From Natronococcus sp. A-GB1 (GTDB taxonomy: Archaea > Halobacteriota > Halobacteria > Halobacteriales > Natrialbaceae): a stretch of DNA of 64,000 bases. Positions 23,213-32,124 of the stretch are shown here, piece after piece. Where the stretch lies: NCBI RefSeq assembly GCF_029688845.1, contig NZ_JARUKW010000004.1:124001-188000 (forward strand). Reading direction: 5' to 3'. A program made the position numbers and the translations under genes. The stretch's first letter is position 1. Each line of letters opens with the position of its first letter. The notes below the pieces were generated by a model, which did no database searches, had not been told where the DNA came from, and saw nothing but the letters and a program-made list of their open reading frames with translations.

Positions 23213-24205
23213 TCAGTTTCTCTCGAGAATCGACGATTCGATCGGCCACCAGTCCCGATCTTCGATCCCCGTGTGGATCTGTGCGATCAGCCCCAATAGC
23301 GGGAGCTCGAGCAGCGGCCCGATAACCAGCGCCAGCGGGATCAGCGGCTCGTGGGGGAAGGCGACGACGGCGATCGCCAGCGCCGTCGGCGAGTTCCGCG
23401 AGAGGATCGTGTTGTTGAAACAGACCATCTCGCCGTAGGAGAACGAGAGGACGCGGCCGATGCCGAACCCGATGGCGAGGTTGAGCGCGTAGAAGGCGAC
23501 CACCGGAACCGCAAGCAGCGCGAGCAGTCCGGGGTTCTCGAGGACCGCCTGACCCTGCGAGGCGAACATCGCTCCGATGGCGAGGCTGAGGAAGACGATC
23601 TGTACGGGACCGAGTTTCGGCAGGAATGCCCGCCTGAACCACTGATCGCCCCGCCAGCGGATCAGCCCCTTCCGGGCGATACCGGCGAGGACGAGCGGGA
23701 CGACCAACACGAGAACAACGCTCTCGAGCAGCAACTCGAGCGGCAGCTCGACGAGCTCGCCCGCGAAGACGTAGAGGTAGACGGGCAGCAAGACGAGCTG
23801 CAACACGAGGTTGTAGGGCAGGATCGACGTCGCCAGCGGGACGTCGCCGTCGGCGATGTCGGTGAAGATCAGGTACCAGTCGGTACACGGCGTTACCATG
23901 AGCATGATCAGTCCCACCCACAGCGCGGGGTGATCACGGAGGAAGATCGCGCCAAGCCCGACCGCGAACAGCGGGTTCCAGACGAAGTTCACGAGCAGGC
24001 TCGAGCCGGCGACCCGCCGGTTGCCGAAGGCAGATTTGAGTTTCGACAGCGGCATCCCGGCGAACGCGCCGAACAGCATCACCATCAGGAAGGGGAGGAT
24101 GAGCGCGTCGGCGACGGCGGGAACGCCCTCGAGCTGGCCGAGCGCGAGCCCGACGACGATCGCCGCGAGGACCACGGCGGTCTGATACTTCTCGAGGGCG
24201 TTCAC
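23213..24205 (-). CDS. arsB: ACR3-type arsenite efflux permease
   Basis: 330 residues with about ten membrane helices, of the bile-acid/arsenite (BART) superfamily. Seen: LVNFVWNPLFA and the ACR3 signature VTPCTDWY, whose Cys takes part in arsenite transport, and FNNTILSRNSPTAL late in the protein. It exports arsenite using the proton or ion gradient. The start is a GTG at 24203-24205. It is divergent from an arsenate-reductase-like gene 95 bases away, which supports the arsenic role. ACR3-type is clear; arsB is used only as the common symbol. Confidence 0.88.
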   Translation of the reverse strand: MNALEKYQTAVVLAAIVVGLALGQLEGVPAVADALILPFLMVMLFGAFAGMPLSKLKSAFGNRRVAGSSLLVNFVWNPLFAVGLGAIFLRDHPALWVGLIMLMVTPCTDWYLIFTDIADGDVPLATSILPYNLVLQLVLLPVYLYVFAGELVELPLELLLESVVLVLVVPLVLAGIARKGLIRWRGDQWFRRAFLPKLGPVQIVFLSLAIGAMFASQGQAVLENPGLLALLAVPVVAFYALNLAIGFGIGRVLSFSYGEMVCFNNTILSRNSPTALAIAVVAFPHEPLIPLALVIGPLLELPLLGLIAQIHTGIEDRDWWPIESSILERN

Positions 24206-24300
24206 GGTGATCGGTTTAGCGGGAGAGGCGGAATGGGTTGGGATTCCGACTCGGGCTCGCCGGGCAAATACTGGTAAGGGTCGCGGGTGTAGGACGGTCG

Positions 24301-24711
24301 ATGACGAAAATCGCGTTCGCCTGCGTCGGAAACGCGGGCCGTAGTCAGATGGCGACCGCCTACGCCGAACGGGAGCGGGATCGACGCGGACTCGACGTCG
24401 AACTCGTCACCGGCGGCACCGATCCCAAGGTGTCGATCAGCGAGGACGCCCTCGAGGCCCTCGAGGAGGACGGCCTCGACGTCGGCGGCCGGACGCCGCG
24501 ACGGATCGAGTCGGACGACGTGGCCGACGCCGACACCGTCGTGACGATGGGCTGTTCGGCCGCGGAGTTCGTCCCCGAGGACTGGGACGGCGAAGTCCGG
24601 ATCTGGTCGCTCGAGTCACACGGCGACGGGATCGAGGACACCCGCGAGCAGCGTGACGAGATCGAGCGCCGCGTAACGGCGCTGTTCGACGACCTCGAGC
24701 GAGCGGCCTGA
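24301..24711 (+). CDS. arsC: Arsenate reductase / low-molecular-weight protein-tyrosine-phosphatase family
   Basis: 136 residues. Seen: the CX5R phosphate loop CVGNAGRS at residues 8-15 and MGCSAAEF near residue 84, a Cys position used in thioredoxin-linked arsenate reductases. The typical DPxG acid loop reads EDWDGE. Together with the divergent ACR3 permease this supports conversion of arsenate to arsenite for export; a pure phosphotyrosine phosphatase is the alternative. An upstream in-frame start at 24238 is rejected because a stop-free but unmatched leader would be added. No adjacent ArsR regulator is seen. Confidence 0.85.
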   Translation: MTKIAFACVGNAGRSQMATAYAERERDRRGLDVELVTGGTDPKVSISEDALEALEEDGLDVGGRTPRRIESDDVADADTVVTMGCSAAEFVPEDWDGEVRIWSLESHGDGIEDTREQRDEIERRVTALFDDLERAA

Positions 24712-24790
24712 CTCGCGCCTCGAAACGGTGCCGGAGAACGGACCGATCGCTGCCGACAGCTACAAACCGCCGATCCGCCCAGTTCGTGGT

Positions 24791-25801
24791 ATGCCCGGAA
24801 AGGTACCGCCGGCGGAACTGCTCGAGCACGTGTTCGGTCGCACGGGGACCGCGAGCGACGACGAGTCCGTGATCCAGGGTCCCGCCGACGGCGAGGACGC
24901 CGCGGCGATCGCCTGGCCCGAGGGCGAGAGCACGCTCGTTGTCAGCTCCGATCCGATCTCGCTCGCGGCCTCCCAGGTCGGCCGTCTCGGCGTCCACGTC
25001 GCCTGTAACGACGTCGCCGCATCCGGCGCCGACCCGCGCTGGCTCACAACCGTCATCCTGCTGCCCGACGAGGCGTCGCCCCTCGAGGAGATCACGGCCG
25101 ATATCGACGCCGCGGCCCGCGAGGTCGGCGCGTCGATCGTCGGCGGCCACTCGGAGTACGTCGACCAGCTCGAGCGCCCGCTGGTCTCGCTGACCGCGAT
25201 GGGATCGACCGACGCCTTCGTCCCGACCGGGGGCGCCGAGCCCGGCGACCGGATCGTCATCACGAAGGCCGCGGGGATCGAGGGTACGGCCATTCTGGCG
25301 GCTGACTTCGGCGACGAACTGGGGGTCGACGCCGCCGTCCGTGAGCGCGCAGTCGACTTCCTCGAGGAGATCAGCGTCGTTCCCGACGGTCGCGTCCTGC
25401 GGGAGTACGCGACCGCGATGCACGACCCCACGGAGGGCGGCGTCGCGGCGGGGCTGCTCGAGGTTGCCCGCGCCTCCGGGGTTCGACTCGCAGTCGACCG
25501 CGACGCGGTTCCGATCCGGCCGGAAACCGAGACACTGTGTACGGCAGCGGACGTCGACCCGTTCCGGATCTTCGGCTCCGGCGCCCTGCTCGCGACCGTT
25601 CCCGCCGACGCGCTCGACGACTGTCTCGCGGAACTCGAGTCCGCCGGGCTCGAGGCCGCAGCGATCGGAACGGTCGAGGAGGCGGGGCTGAGCGACGACG
25701 AGGGCGACGAGTTCGCCCTCGAGCTCGGCTCCGAGACGATCACCGAGCCGATCGAGGACGATCTCTACCCGCTGTGGGAGGCCGCCGACGCCGACGACTG
25801 A
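24791..25801 (+). CDS. AIR-synthase/HypE-like protein
   Basis: 336 residues of the PurM/ThiL/HypE/SelD superfamily of ATP-binding enzymes. Seen: an N-terminal domain with SSDPIS and ACNDVAASGADP (metal and ATP site), GGHSEYV near residue 119, and the C-terminal DPTEGGVAAGLLE motif that is typical of HypE and SelD-type proteins. No hydrogenase maturation partners lie nearby and the N-terminal Cys of SelD is absent, so the reaction is unknown. The ATG at 24791 is chosen over 24728 because the conserved fold begins there. Its last 37 bases overlap the 3' end of the opposite-strand channel gene. Confidence 0.85.
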   Translation: MPGKVPPAELLEHVFGRTGTASDDESVIQGPADGEDAAAIAWPEGESTLVVSSDPISLAASQVGRLGVHVACNDVAASGADPRWLTTVILLPDEASPLEEITADIDAAAREVGASIVGGHSEYVDQLERPLVSLTAMGSTDAFVPTGGAEPGDRIVITKAAGIEGTAILAADFGDELGVDAAVRERAVDFLEEISVVPDGRVLREYATAMHDPTEGGVAAGLLEVARASGVRLAVDRDAVPIRPETETLCTAADVDPFRIFGSGALLATVPADALDDCLAELESAGLEAAAIGTVEEAGLSDDEGDEFALELGSETITEPIEDDLYPLWEAADADD

Positions 25802-26904
25802 GCCGCGGCGTCGGACTCGCCGAGCGTCGCAGCCGTCGTCGCGTCGGCCGCGACCGCTAGCGGATCGATCACGGCGTCGGCTCGACCCTCGAGGTCCGGA
25901 GCTGTCGACCCGCCTGCGATCGCGATCACGCGAGCGTCCGTCGTGGCCCGTGCGACGGACGCGAGCGCCGGCTCTTCGCTCGCGGCGAGCACCACCGCAT
26001 CGCACGCGCCGAGGTCGACCCGCTCGAGCGTCTCGTCGGCCGTCGGCTCGCCGACAACTCCCTCGACCGAGTCAGGGAGCCCCTGCAGACGCTTCTCGTC
26101 GCTCGCCGCGACCGTTACGGTTACCGCAGTCCGATCGGCGAGCCGTTCGACCGCGGCGACGGTTATCTCGTCGAGTCCGAGGACGGCGACGCGGTCGGTG
26201 TCGGAGGGATGATGGTTCGTCACTCGACGACCGGTCCTGGCGAGTCGCGTTTCGATGGCCGGGCCGAACAGGCTGCCGACGGCGACCGCGACCGTCGTCG
26301 GCCCGAGCAGGAGCAGCGAGACGGCGAACAGCCGCGCCGCCTCCGTCGTCGGGTGGATGTCACCGTAGCCGACCGTACTCGCCGTGGCGAGCGTGAAGTA
26401 GACGGCGTCGACGACGGTCTCGAGTTCGGCGAACCCGTTCCGGAGCGTGTACGCGCCCGCGACGCCGTAACAGAAGACGCCGACGATGGCGACGAACGAC
26501 CCGAACTGGGTCGGCGAGAGGTCGAGCCGACTCGAGCGCGTAAACCGGGTACTGGTCAGCGCCAGAACCGCGAGCCCGCCGATCGAGAGCACGATCAGGG
26601 GCACCGACAGGAGGCGAAGCTGGACGACCCCGTGAGCGGCCGCGAGCAGGACGAGCGCCCCGGCCGTGAGGTAGGCGATGCGGTAGCCCCGACGCATACC
26701 CCAGGCGGCGACGAGCAGCGCGAACCCGACGACGGTCCCGCTGAACTCGGCCGTGGCCTGGAGATCCGCGAGCGGCCCCGCTGCCTCGAGGGTGGGATCC
26801 GTGAGGATCGAGAGGATCCCGGTCGCGACGGAGACGAGCGCGATCGCGGCAACGATCCGAACGGCGACGCGACCGGTCGGTCGGTAGCTAAGAGGGTCGA
26901 ACAT
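25765..26904 (-). CDS. Potassium channel with degenerate RCK-like domain
   Basis: 379 residues. Seen: five to six membrane helices in the first 215 residues, a pore loop with the potassium filter TVGYGD at 177-182, and a cytoplasmic alpha/beta domain from about 235 that starts VAVLGLDE instead of the GxGxxG of a nucleotide-binding RCK/TrkA-N domain. It therefore probably conducts potassium but may not bind NAD in the usual way. The final 12 residues (Ala/Ser-rich) are encoded in the antisense of the neighbouring gene, so the end of the protein may be unconserved. Confidence 0.88.
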   Translation of the reverse strand: MFDPLSYRPTGRVAVRIVAAIALVSVATGILSILTDPTLEAAGPLADLQATAEFSGTVVGFALLVAAWGMRRGYRIAYLTAGALVLLAAAHGVVQLRLLSVPLIVLSIGGLAVLALTSTRFTRSSRLDLSPTQFGSFVAIVGVFCYGVAGAYTLRNGFAELETVVDAVYFTLATASTVGYGDIHPTTEAARLFAVSLLLLGPTTVAVAVGSLFGPAIETRLARTGRRVTNHHPSDTDRVAVLGLDEITVAAVERLADRTAVTVTVAASDEKRLQGLPDSVEGVVGEPTADETLERVDLGACDAVVLAASEEPALASVARATTDARVIAIAGGSTAPDLEGRADAVIDPLAVAADATTAATLGESDAAAQSSASAASHSG

Positions 26905-26970
26905 ACCGCTCGCACCACCTCGAGCGGGGTAAAGCTAGATCCGCGTTCGCAGGCCGCCGTCGGCTCGAGA

Positions 26971-28230
26971 TCAAGCGACGAGCAGCGTGTTCAGGGCGTC
27001 GGGAACGACGAGGACGTCGCTTCCGGGCTCGACGGCGTCGCACACGTCGGGTTCGGCGCGCATCAGACACTCCTCGACGACGTCGGGCGCCTCGCTGTTC
27101 GTCACGACGATCTCGTGTTCGCACAGGACGCGAGCGACGACGAACGCCCGCTGGGCGCCAGGGTCGTACCCCTCGCGCAGCTCTCCGTACAACGACTCGG
27201 CGTCGTCGGCCTCGCGCAGCCGACGGGAGAACCGTCGCTCGCCGGTCCCCTCTCCTGCGCCCTCCGGAAGCGCCGCGGGAACGACCAGCCTGCCGCCCTC
27301 CCGCAGCGGGTTTCGGTCCCCGAGAGCGACGTAGGTCGCGCTGCGAGTCGCCTGGTAGAGGTTCGCGTCCTTCGGCGCGCCGACCCCGCAGACGACGGCG
27401 TCGTACTCGCGTTCGACCGGGACCGACCGGGCGTCTCGAGCCACCGTCGCCAGCTCCCGGACGATCCGCCTGCCGTCGCCGGCCCGGACGCCGAGGACCC
27501 CGGTCGGACCGTGGGTCAGGTTGAGCGAGAGGTCGATCCCGACGAGATCGCCCGCCTCGTCGAGCAGTTCGCGAAACGGGTTCCCCTCGAGCCGTCCGAG
27601 GCGAACGCCCTCGCGGGCGAGCGTCTCCGGGCCGTGCGTGTGGCGGATCAGCGACTCGCCACCTGCGCCGATAACGACCGTCTTCGCGCCGCCGCTGAAG
27701 CCGGCGTACTGGTGGGGTTCGACGACGCCCGTCGAGAGGACCGCGTCTGCGTTCGCGACCGGGAGTCCGATTTCGACGGGGACGCCGTCGCTCGCGTTGC
27801 CCGAAGCACCGTACACTTCGCTCCCGCCGACCGTTCCGACCTCGACGACCGACTCCGGATTGTGGTTCACAGCCAGGTCGGCGTGCGGGCCGAGCATCGA
27901 CTCGAGCTCCGCGTCGGTCATCGGACGGTGGAGGCCGAGTCCGACGACGACGGTCACCTGTTCGCGGGCAACGCCGAGGTCGGCGAGGCGCTCGAGGAGG
28001 ACCTCGAGCAGAACGTCGTCGGGCGCCTCCCGCGTCATGTCGGTGACGACGATCGCGACGTCGTCGCTCGCGTCGATCCGCTCGGCGAGCGGTGCTCCGA
28101 GCGGCTCCTCGAGCGCTCGCCGGGCGGCCGATCTGACGTCGACACTCTCGCCGCCCGGCGGTTCGGCGACCGTCACGTCGCAGTCGGGGAGGGAGACGTC
28201 GATCGACCCGCCTCCGAGTGGAACGTTCAC
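26971..28230 (-). CDS. larA: LarA-like nickel-pincer-nucleotide-dependent racemase family
   Basis: 419 residues of the DUF2088/LarA family. Seen: VVGLGLHRPMT near residue 97 and PHQYAGFSGGAKTVVIG near 175, which includes the SGGxK Lys that covalently holds the pincer cofactor in lactate racemase, plus His residues around the metal. No larB, larC or larE cofactor genes occur in the window, so the cofactor would have to come from elsewhere. Substrates of the wider family include lactate and other 2-hydroxy acids. The start is a GTG. A 2-hydroxy-acid oxidase lies 7 kb away, not in the same operon. Confidence 0.83.
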   Translation of the reverse strand: MNVPLGGGSIDVSLPDCDVTVAEPPGGESVDVRSAARRALEEPLGAPLAERIDASDDVAIVVTDMTREAPDDVLLEVLLERLADLGVAREQVTVVVGLGLHRPMTDAELESMLGPHADLAVNHNPESVVEVGTVGGSEVYGASGNASDGVPVEIGLPVANADAVLSTGVVEPHQYAGFSGGAKTVVIGAGGESLIRHTHGPETLAREGVRLGRLEGNPFRELLDEAGDLVGIDLSLNLTHGPTGVLGVRAGDGRRIVRELATVARDARSVPVEREYDAVVCGVGAPKDANLYQATRSATYVALGDRNPLREGGRLVVPAALPEGAGEGTGERRFSRRLREADDAESLYGELREGYDPGAQRAFVVARVLCEHEIVVTNSEAPDVVEECLMRAEPDVCDAVEPGSDVLVVPDALNTLLVA

Positions 28231-28308
28231 GAACCACGTTCGAAGCGGAGCGACAAAAATTCACCTCGGTCAGCCACTCCGCCGATCGGCCGAAGGCGAC
28301 GGTCGTGG

Positions 28309-28536
28309 CTACCCCGACGATCCGTCGTCGCGGTAGTCGTCGATGAACAGTCGGACGCCCATCACCGGAATGAAGAGCAGGAACGCCATCAGGACCGTTC
28401 CCGCCAGCACCGAGACCGCGAAGTCGAACGCGAGCGCGGGCGGCAGGGTCCAGGCCGCGAGCAGGAATCCGCCGAGTATCGAGACGACGATGAGGACCAG
28501 GATATCGTTCGTGTGTACCGGAACCTCCTCTGACAT
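28309..28536 (-). CDS. Small two-helix membrane protein
   Basis: 75 residues, no family recognised. Seen: two hydrophobic segments, ILVLIVVSILGGFLLAAW (about 12-29) and FAVSVLAGTVLMAFLLFI (about 38-56), and a short charged C-terminus. The ATG at 28536 lies about 24 bases from a gttatgta-like element near 28557-28564, which fits leaderless transcription. A longer in-frame start at 28677 would run through the end of the neighbouring Dna2-like gene and is rejected. Confidence 0.65.
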   Translation of the reverse strand: MSEEVPVHTNDILVLIVVSILGGFLLAAWTLPPALAFDFAVSVLAGTVLMAFLLFIPVMGVRLFIDDYRDDGSSG

Positions 28537-28612
28537 ACCCGAACTTGCGGACGGGGATACATAACGCTGCGCGGTTTCGATCGACGGCCGCCGCGCGATT
28601 CCGAGCGACGAC

Positions 28613-31414
28613 TCAACGGCGCGCCCACTCGAGCATCCGTCCGTACACCGGATCGGACGACAGCGCCGCTGGGTCACCCACGAGAACGAGCGCGCGCTTC
28701 GGACGGGTGAGCGCGACGTTGATCCGCCGGTAGTCCTCGAAGATCGGCCCCTCGAGCGTTCCCGTCGCGGTAAAGGAGACGATGATCACCTCCTTGCTCG
28801 AGCCCTGGAAGCGGTCGACGGTGTCGACGGCGACGCCCTCGGGGACGTGCCTCGAGATCTCCGAGACCTGAGCGCGGAAAGGGGCGATGACGCCGACGTC
28901 GGCCGGGTCGACGCCTGCGGCCTCGTAGGCCGCGATCAGCTCGGCGATGCGAGCGGCCTCGCGGCTGTCGGTGTACCGTTCATCGTCGCCCTCCACGTCG
29001 ACGAACGCGACGGGGTCCCGGAACTCGGCAGGGAGGTCGTCGCGTGAGACCCCTTCGAGGTCGTCGAGCGTCCGCCCGGCGACTGCGGGCTCGGCGGGCC
29101 GGAGCTTCCCGTCGTAGAACTCCCGGGAGGCGAAGGCCTGGATGCGCTGGTTCATCCGGTACTGGCGATCGAGCATCACGCCCGCCTCGGGGTGAAGCCC
29201 GACGAGCCGTTCGAACAGCGACTCGGTGAGTTCGTTTTCGGCGCGCACGACGGGCGGCAGCTGCTCGTGGTCGCCCACGAGGACGAACCGCTCGGCGAGG
29301 TTGATCGCCGCGAACGTTCCGGGCTCGGTGAGTTGGGCCGCCTCGTCGACCAGGGCGGCGTCGAACGACTGCTCCTTCATGATCCGGGAGCCGCAGGTCG
29401 CCGTCGTCGCGGCGACGACCTGCGCGTTCTCGAGCTCCGCGAGTCGCTCCTCGGGGTCGCCGGCGCGCTCGAGGCGGTACGGCGCCATGTCCTCGCGGAC
29501 GCCGCTCTCGGAGCCGACTCGGACGATCCGATCCTCCTCGATCACGCCTTCCAGCTGCTCGAGCAGCGCCTCGAGGGCGTTGTCGACCGCTCGATTGGTA
29601 AACGCCGACAGCAGGACGCGCTCGCCGCGTTCGACCATCGCGCGGATGGCTCGGGCGATGGTGTACGTCTTGCCCGTTCCGGGCGGTCCGTGGATCAGCG
29701 CACAGTCCCGGGCGCCGACGGCCTTCCGGACGGCCTCGTCCTGTGCCGCGTTGTTCCCGATGAACGTCTCCTCGATCTCGTCGAACTCGGGTTCGGCGCG
29801 ACCGAACAGCACGTCCTTGCGTCGCTCACTGCCCTTCAGGAGCGTGTCGTGGAGCGCGACGAGCAGTCGGTCGGTCGTCAGCTCCGAGGGGTAGACGTCG
29901 AGCCGGGTGACCTCGACGGGCTCGTCTGCCGTCAGGATCACCTCGTCCTCGTCTAACCGCTCGATCCGCGCGAGTTCGGACTGGCCCCGAACCGGGTGGC
30001 CGTCGCTCGCGAGCACCAGGTCGCCCTCGCGAATCTTGGAGTTCGCCCCGCTCGTCCGACGGGCCCGGAGTTCCCAGCGGCCCTCCTCGAGCGGGCGTTT
30101 CTCCGCGAACTCGAGGTCGATCAGCGCGCGGTCGTCGTCGGCCCGCTCTTTTGCACTCTGTTCCCAGAGCTTGGCGTACTCGCGGTGGACCTCGCGTCGC
30201 TCCTCCTCGATCGCGTGCGAGAAGCGCTCGAAGAACTCGCGCTCCTCGGCGGGCAGGGGCTGGCCGATCTGGCCCGCCTTCGACTCCTGGTCGAGCCGGC
30301 CAGAGACGACCATGCAGGTGTCCTGCTCGAAGCAGTACTCGCACTTGGCGTTGCCCTCGTAGCCCGTCGGCACGTCGCCCGCGACCTCGGCCGCCGCAAT
30401 CTCGTTGCGCAGCCGGACGACGTACTTCAGGAGCCCCGCGCCCATCGAGAACTCCTTGGCGGGGGTGAGGTCACCGGTCTCCTCGTTGCGGTCCAGCGCC
30501 GAGTTCTTCGTATAGAGCAGCGTCCCGATGTCGACGCTTCCGCCGTGTTCCTCGAGCAGGAGTGCATAACAGGCGGCCTGGACCTTGTCCTTGAACCGGG
30601 GCTCCTTCTTCAGGTTCTTCCCCGTCTTGAGTTCGACAGGCGCCCCCCGCCGGATGGCGTCGGCCCGCCCGCGGATACCGAACGTCTCGCTGATCAGCAG
30701 CTGCTCGGAGCGCCAGCTGCTCTTCGCGGGCGAGAACGCCCGCTCCGAGTTATCGGCGGCAGTAGCCGCCCTATCCTCTTCGGTCAGGCGACCCTGCTCG
30801 AGCCAACCCTCGATCGCCGACGCGTTCTGTCTGACGTCCTCGGCGACCGACTCCGGGTCCTCGCCGAGCAGGCCTAGCTGGAGACCGCGCTCCTCGACGC
30901 GGGCATCGATCGCCTCCTCGAGTTCCCGGCCTCGAAGGAGATCGCCGAACACCTCGTGGACCAGCGTCCCCTTCACGACGGGGTAGTTCAGCGGCACGCC
31001 CGACAGTTTGTTCAGGTAGTACAGTCGAGGGCACTCGGTCCAGTTCCGGATCGCCGTCACGTTCACCAGGAAGCTCGGCTCGACCACGACGTACGAGTCG
31101 CTCGTCGTCTTGTACCGCGTTTCCCCCTGGTACTCGTCGATTTCCGCGTCGGTAACGAGCAGTTCCATTCCGGGCTCGAGCAACTCGGCCGACTCGGTCC
31201 ACTTGTTCCACAGCGTCACCGTGATCGGTTCGTGGGCCTCGACCGGGCGGTCGTCCTCGCCCGTCGGGCCATCGTCAGTTACCAGCCGGACCTCGGCGAG
31301 GTCGCTCTCGCCGTAGCTGGTCGATACCGAGCGAACCTCGACGTCGTCCGCGACGGTTCCGCGTACGTCCACGCCTGTCGTCAGGCGCGAGGCGTCAAAA
31401 ACGCTATCGGTCAC
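28613..31414 (-). CDS. Dna2-like nuclease-helicase
   Basis: 933 residues from the preferred GTG. Seen: an N-terminal RecB/Cas4-like nuclease with TECPRLYYL (about 124), VELKTGK for the PD-(D/E)XK core, and KCEYCFEQDTC near 357, giving the four cysteines of an iron-sulfur cluster; then an SF1B helicase with Walker A GPPGTGKT at about 574-581, DEAAQ box, GDHEQLPP, QYRM and RINVALTRPK. It probably processes flaps and broken ends in replication and recombination. An ATG at 31537 adds 41 residues, but that start codon overlaps the start of the divergent gene; GTG 31414 is inferred to be the true start. The helicase/nuclease assignment is firm. Confidence 0.88.
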   Translation of the reverse strand: MTDSVFDASRLTTGVDVRGTVADDVEVRSVSTSYGESDLAEVRLVTDDGPTGEDDRPVEAHEPITVTLWNKWTESAELLEPGMELLVTDAEIDEYQGETRYKTTSDSYVVVEPSFLVNVTAIRNWTECPRLYYLNKLSGVPLNYPVVKGTLVHEVFGDLLRGRELEEAIDARVEERGLQLGLLGEDPESVAEDVRQNASAIEGWLEQGRLTEEDRAATAADNSERAFSPAKSSWRSEQLLISETFGIRGRADAIRRGAPVELKTGKNLKKEPRFKDKVQAACYALLLEEHGGSVDIGTLLYTKNSALDRNEETGDLTPAKEFSMGAGLLKYVVRLRNEIAAAEVAGDVPTGYEGNAKCEYCFEQDTCMVVSGRLDQESKAGQIGQPLPAEEREFFERFSHAIEEERREVHREYAKLWEQSAKERADDDRALIDLEFAEKRPLEEGRWELRARRTSGANSKIREGDLVLASDGHPVRGQSELARIERLDEDEVILTADEPVEVTRLDVYPSELTTDRLLVALHDTLLKGSERRKDVLFGRAEPEFDEIEETFIGNNAAQDEAVRKAVGARDCALIHGPPGTGKTYTIARAIRAMVERGERVLLSAFTNRAVDNALEALLEQLEGVIEEDRIVRVGSESGVREDMAPYRLERAGDPEERLAELENAQVVAATTATCGSRIMKEQSFDAALVDEAAQLTEPGTFAAINLAERFVLVGDHEQLPPVVRAENELTESLFERLVGLHPEAGVMLDRQYRMNQRIQAFASREFYDGKLRPAEPAVAGRTLDDLEGVSRDDLPAEFRDPVAFVDVEGDDERYTDSREAARIAELIAAYEAAGVDPADVGVIAPFRAQVSEISRHVPEGVAVDTVDRFQGSSKEVIIVSFTATGTLEGPIFEDYRRINVALTRPKRALVLVGDPAALSSDPVYGRMLEWARR

Positions 31415-31535
31415 GACTCGAGGAGCGCTCGTTTCCTCCGCCCCGACGTAACCTCGGATTACCTCGGGGACGGCCCGTTCGCACAGCGTAACGGTCGCGG
31501 CCCTTTTGCAACTCCGCGGCGAACCGTTGGCCGCC

Positions 31536-32057
31536 ATGAACGACTCCGGCAGTGACGACGCTCGAGACGATTCCCCGGCGGATCACACGCCCACCGAGAC
31601 CGATTCGGGAACCGGCGCCGGCGACCGAGACGACCGCGGACGTGACCCGCGGGACGACTCGACCCAGATCGCGAACGAGGAGCGACGACGCCACACCCCC
31701 TTCATCAGCGCGATCGTCGCCGCGATCGGCGCCTGGGTCGCGCTCTCGGTACTCATCTACGACGTCGGCGCGGCCGGCCTCTGGAACAACGTCCTCGTCG
31801 GCGGCGCCGTCTTCGTCGCGGGTGCGTACAACTACTACCGGCTGGTCAACGACGTCCCGCTGAGCATCGGCGTCGGCTCGCTGGTCGCGATCCTGGGGAT
31901 CTGGCTGATCGTCGCACCGGCCCTGTTCGGGATGGTAAGCGGGTTCTGGAGCACGCTCGTCTCCGGCCTGCTCATCGCGGGGCTGGCGAGCTACAACGCC
32001 TACGAGGCTCGAGAGGCGCGCACGGTCGCGACGGAACCCGACGCCGGCGCGCCGTAG
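31536..32057 (+). CDS. SPW-repeat membrane protein
   Basis: 173 residues. Seen: an acidic, disordered N-terminus of about 55 residues, then four membrane helices forming two copies of an SPW-like unit, with LWNNVLVGGAVFVAGAYNYY and WLIVAPALFG plus FWSTLVSGLLIAGLASYNAYE. The family is widespread and of unknown function. It has no Cys and no signal peptide. Its ATG falls on the same bases as a possible start of the divergent Dna2-like gene, which argues that the other gene starts elsewhere. Confidence 0.8.
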   Translation: MNDSGSDDARDDSPADHTPTETDSGTGAGDRDDRGRDPRDDSTQIANEERRRHTPFISAIVAAIGAWVALSVLIYDVGAAGLWNNVLVGGAVFVAGAYNYYRLVNDVPLSIGVGSLVAILGIWLIVAPALFGMVSGFWSTLVSGLLIAGLASYNAYEAREARTVATEPDAGAP

Positions 32058-32124
32058 CCGACGCGAACCGACCGACGATCGTCAGCTCCCCCTCGAGGTA
32101 CGTCCGAACGGTTGGCAGTGTCGG

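Noticed and set aside
26209-28533. 774-codon plus-strand frame
   Set aside because: Antisense to the channel and LarA-like genes, with Arg/Asp-rich shadow composition.
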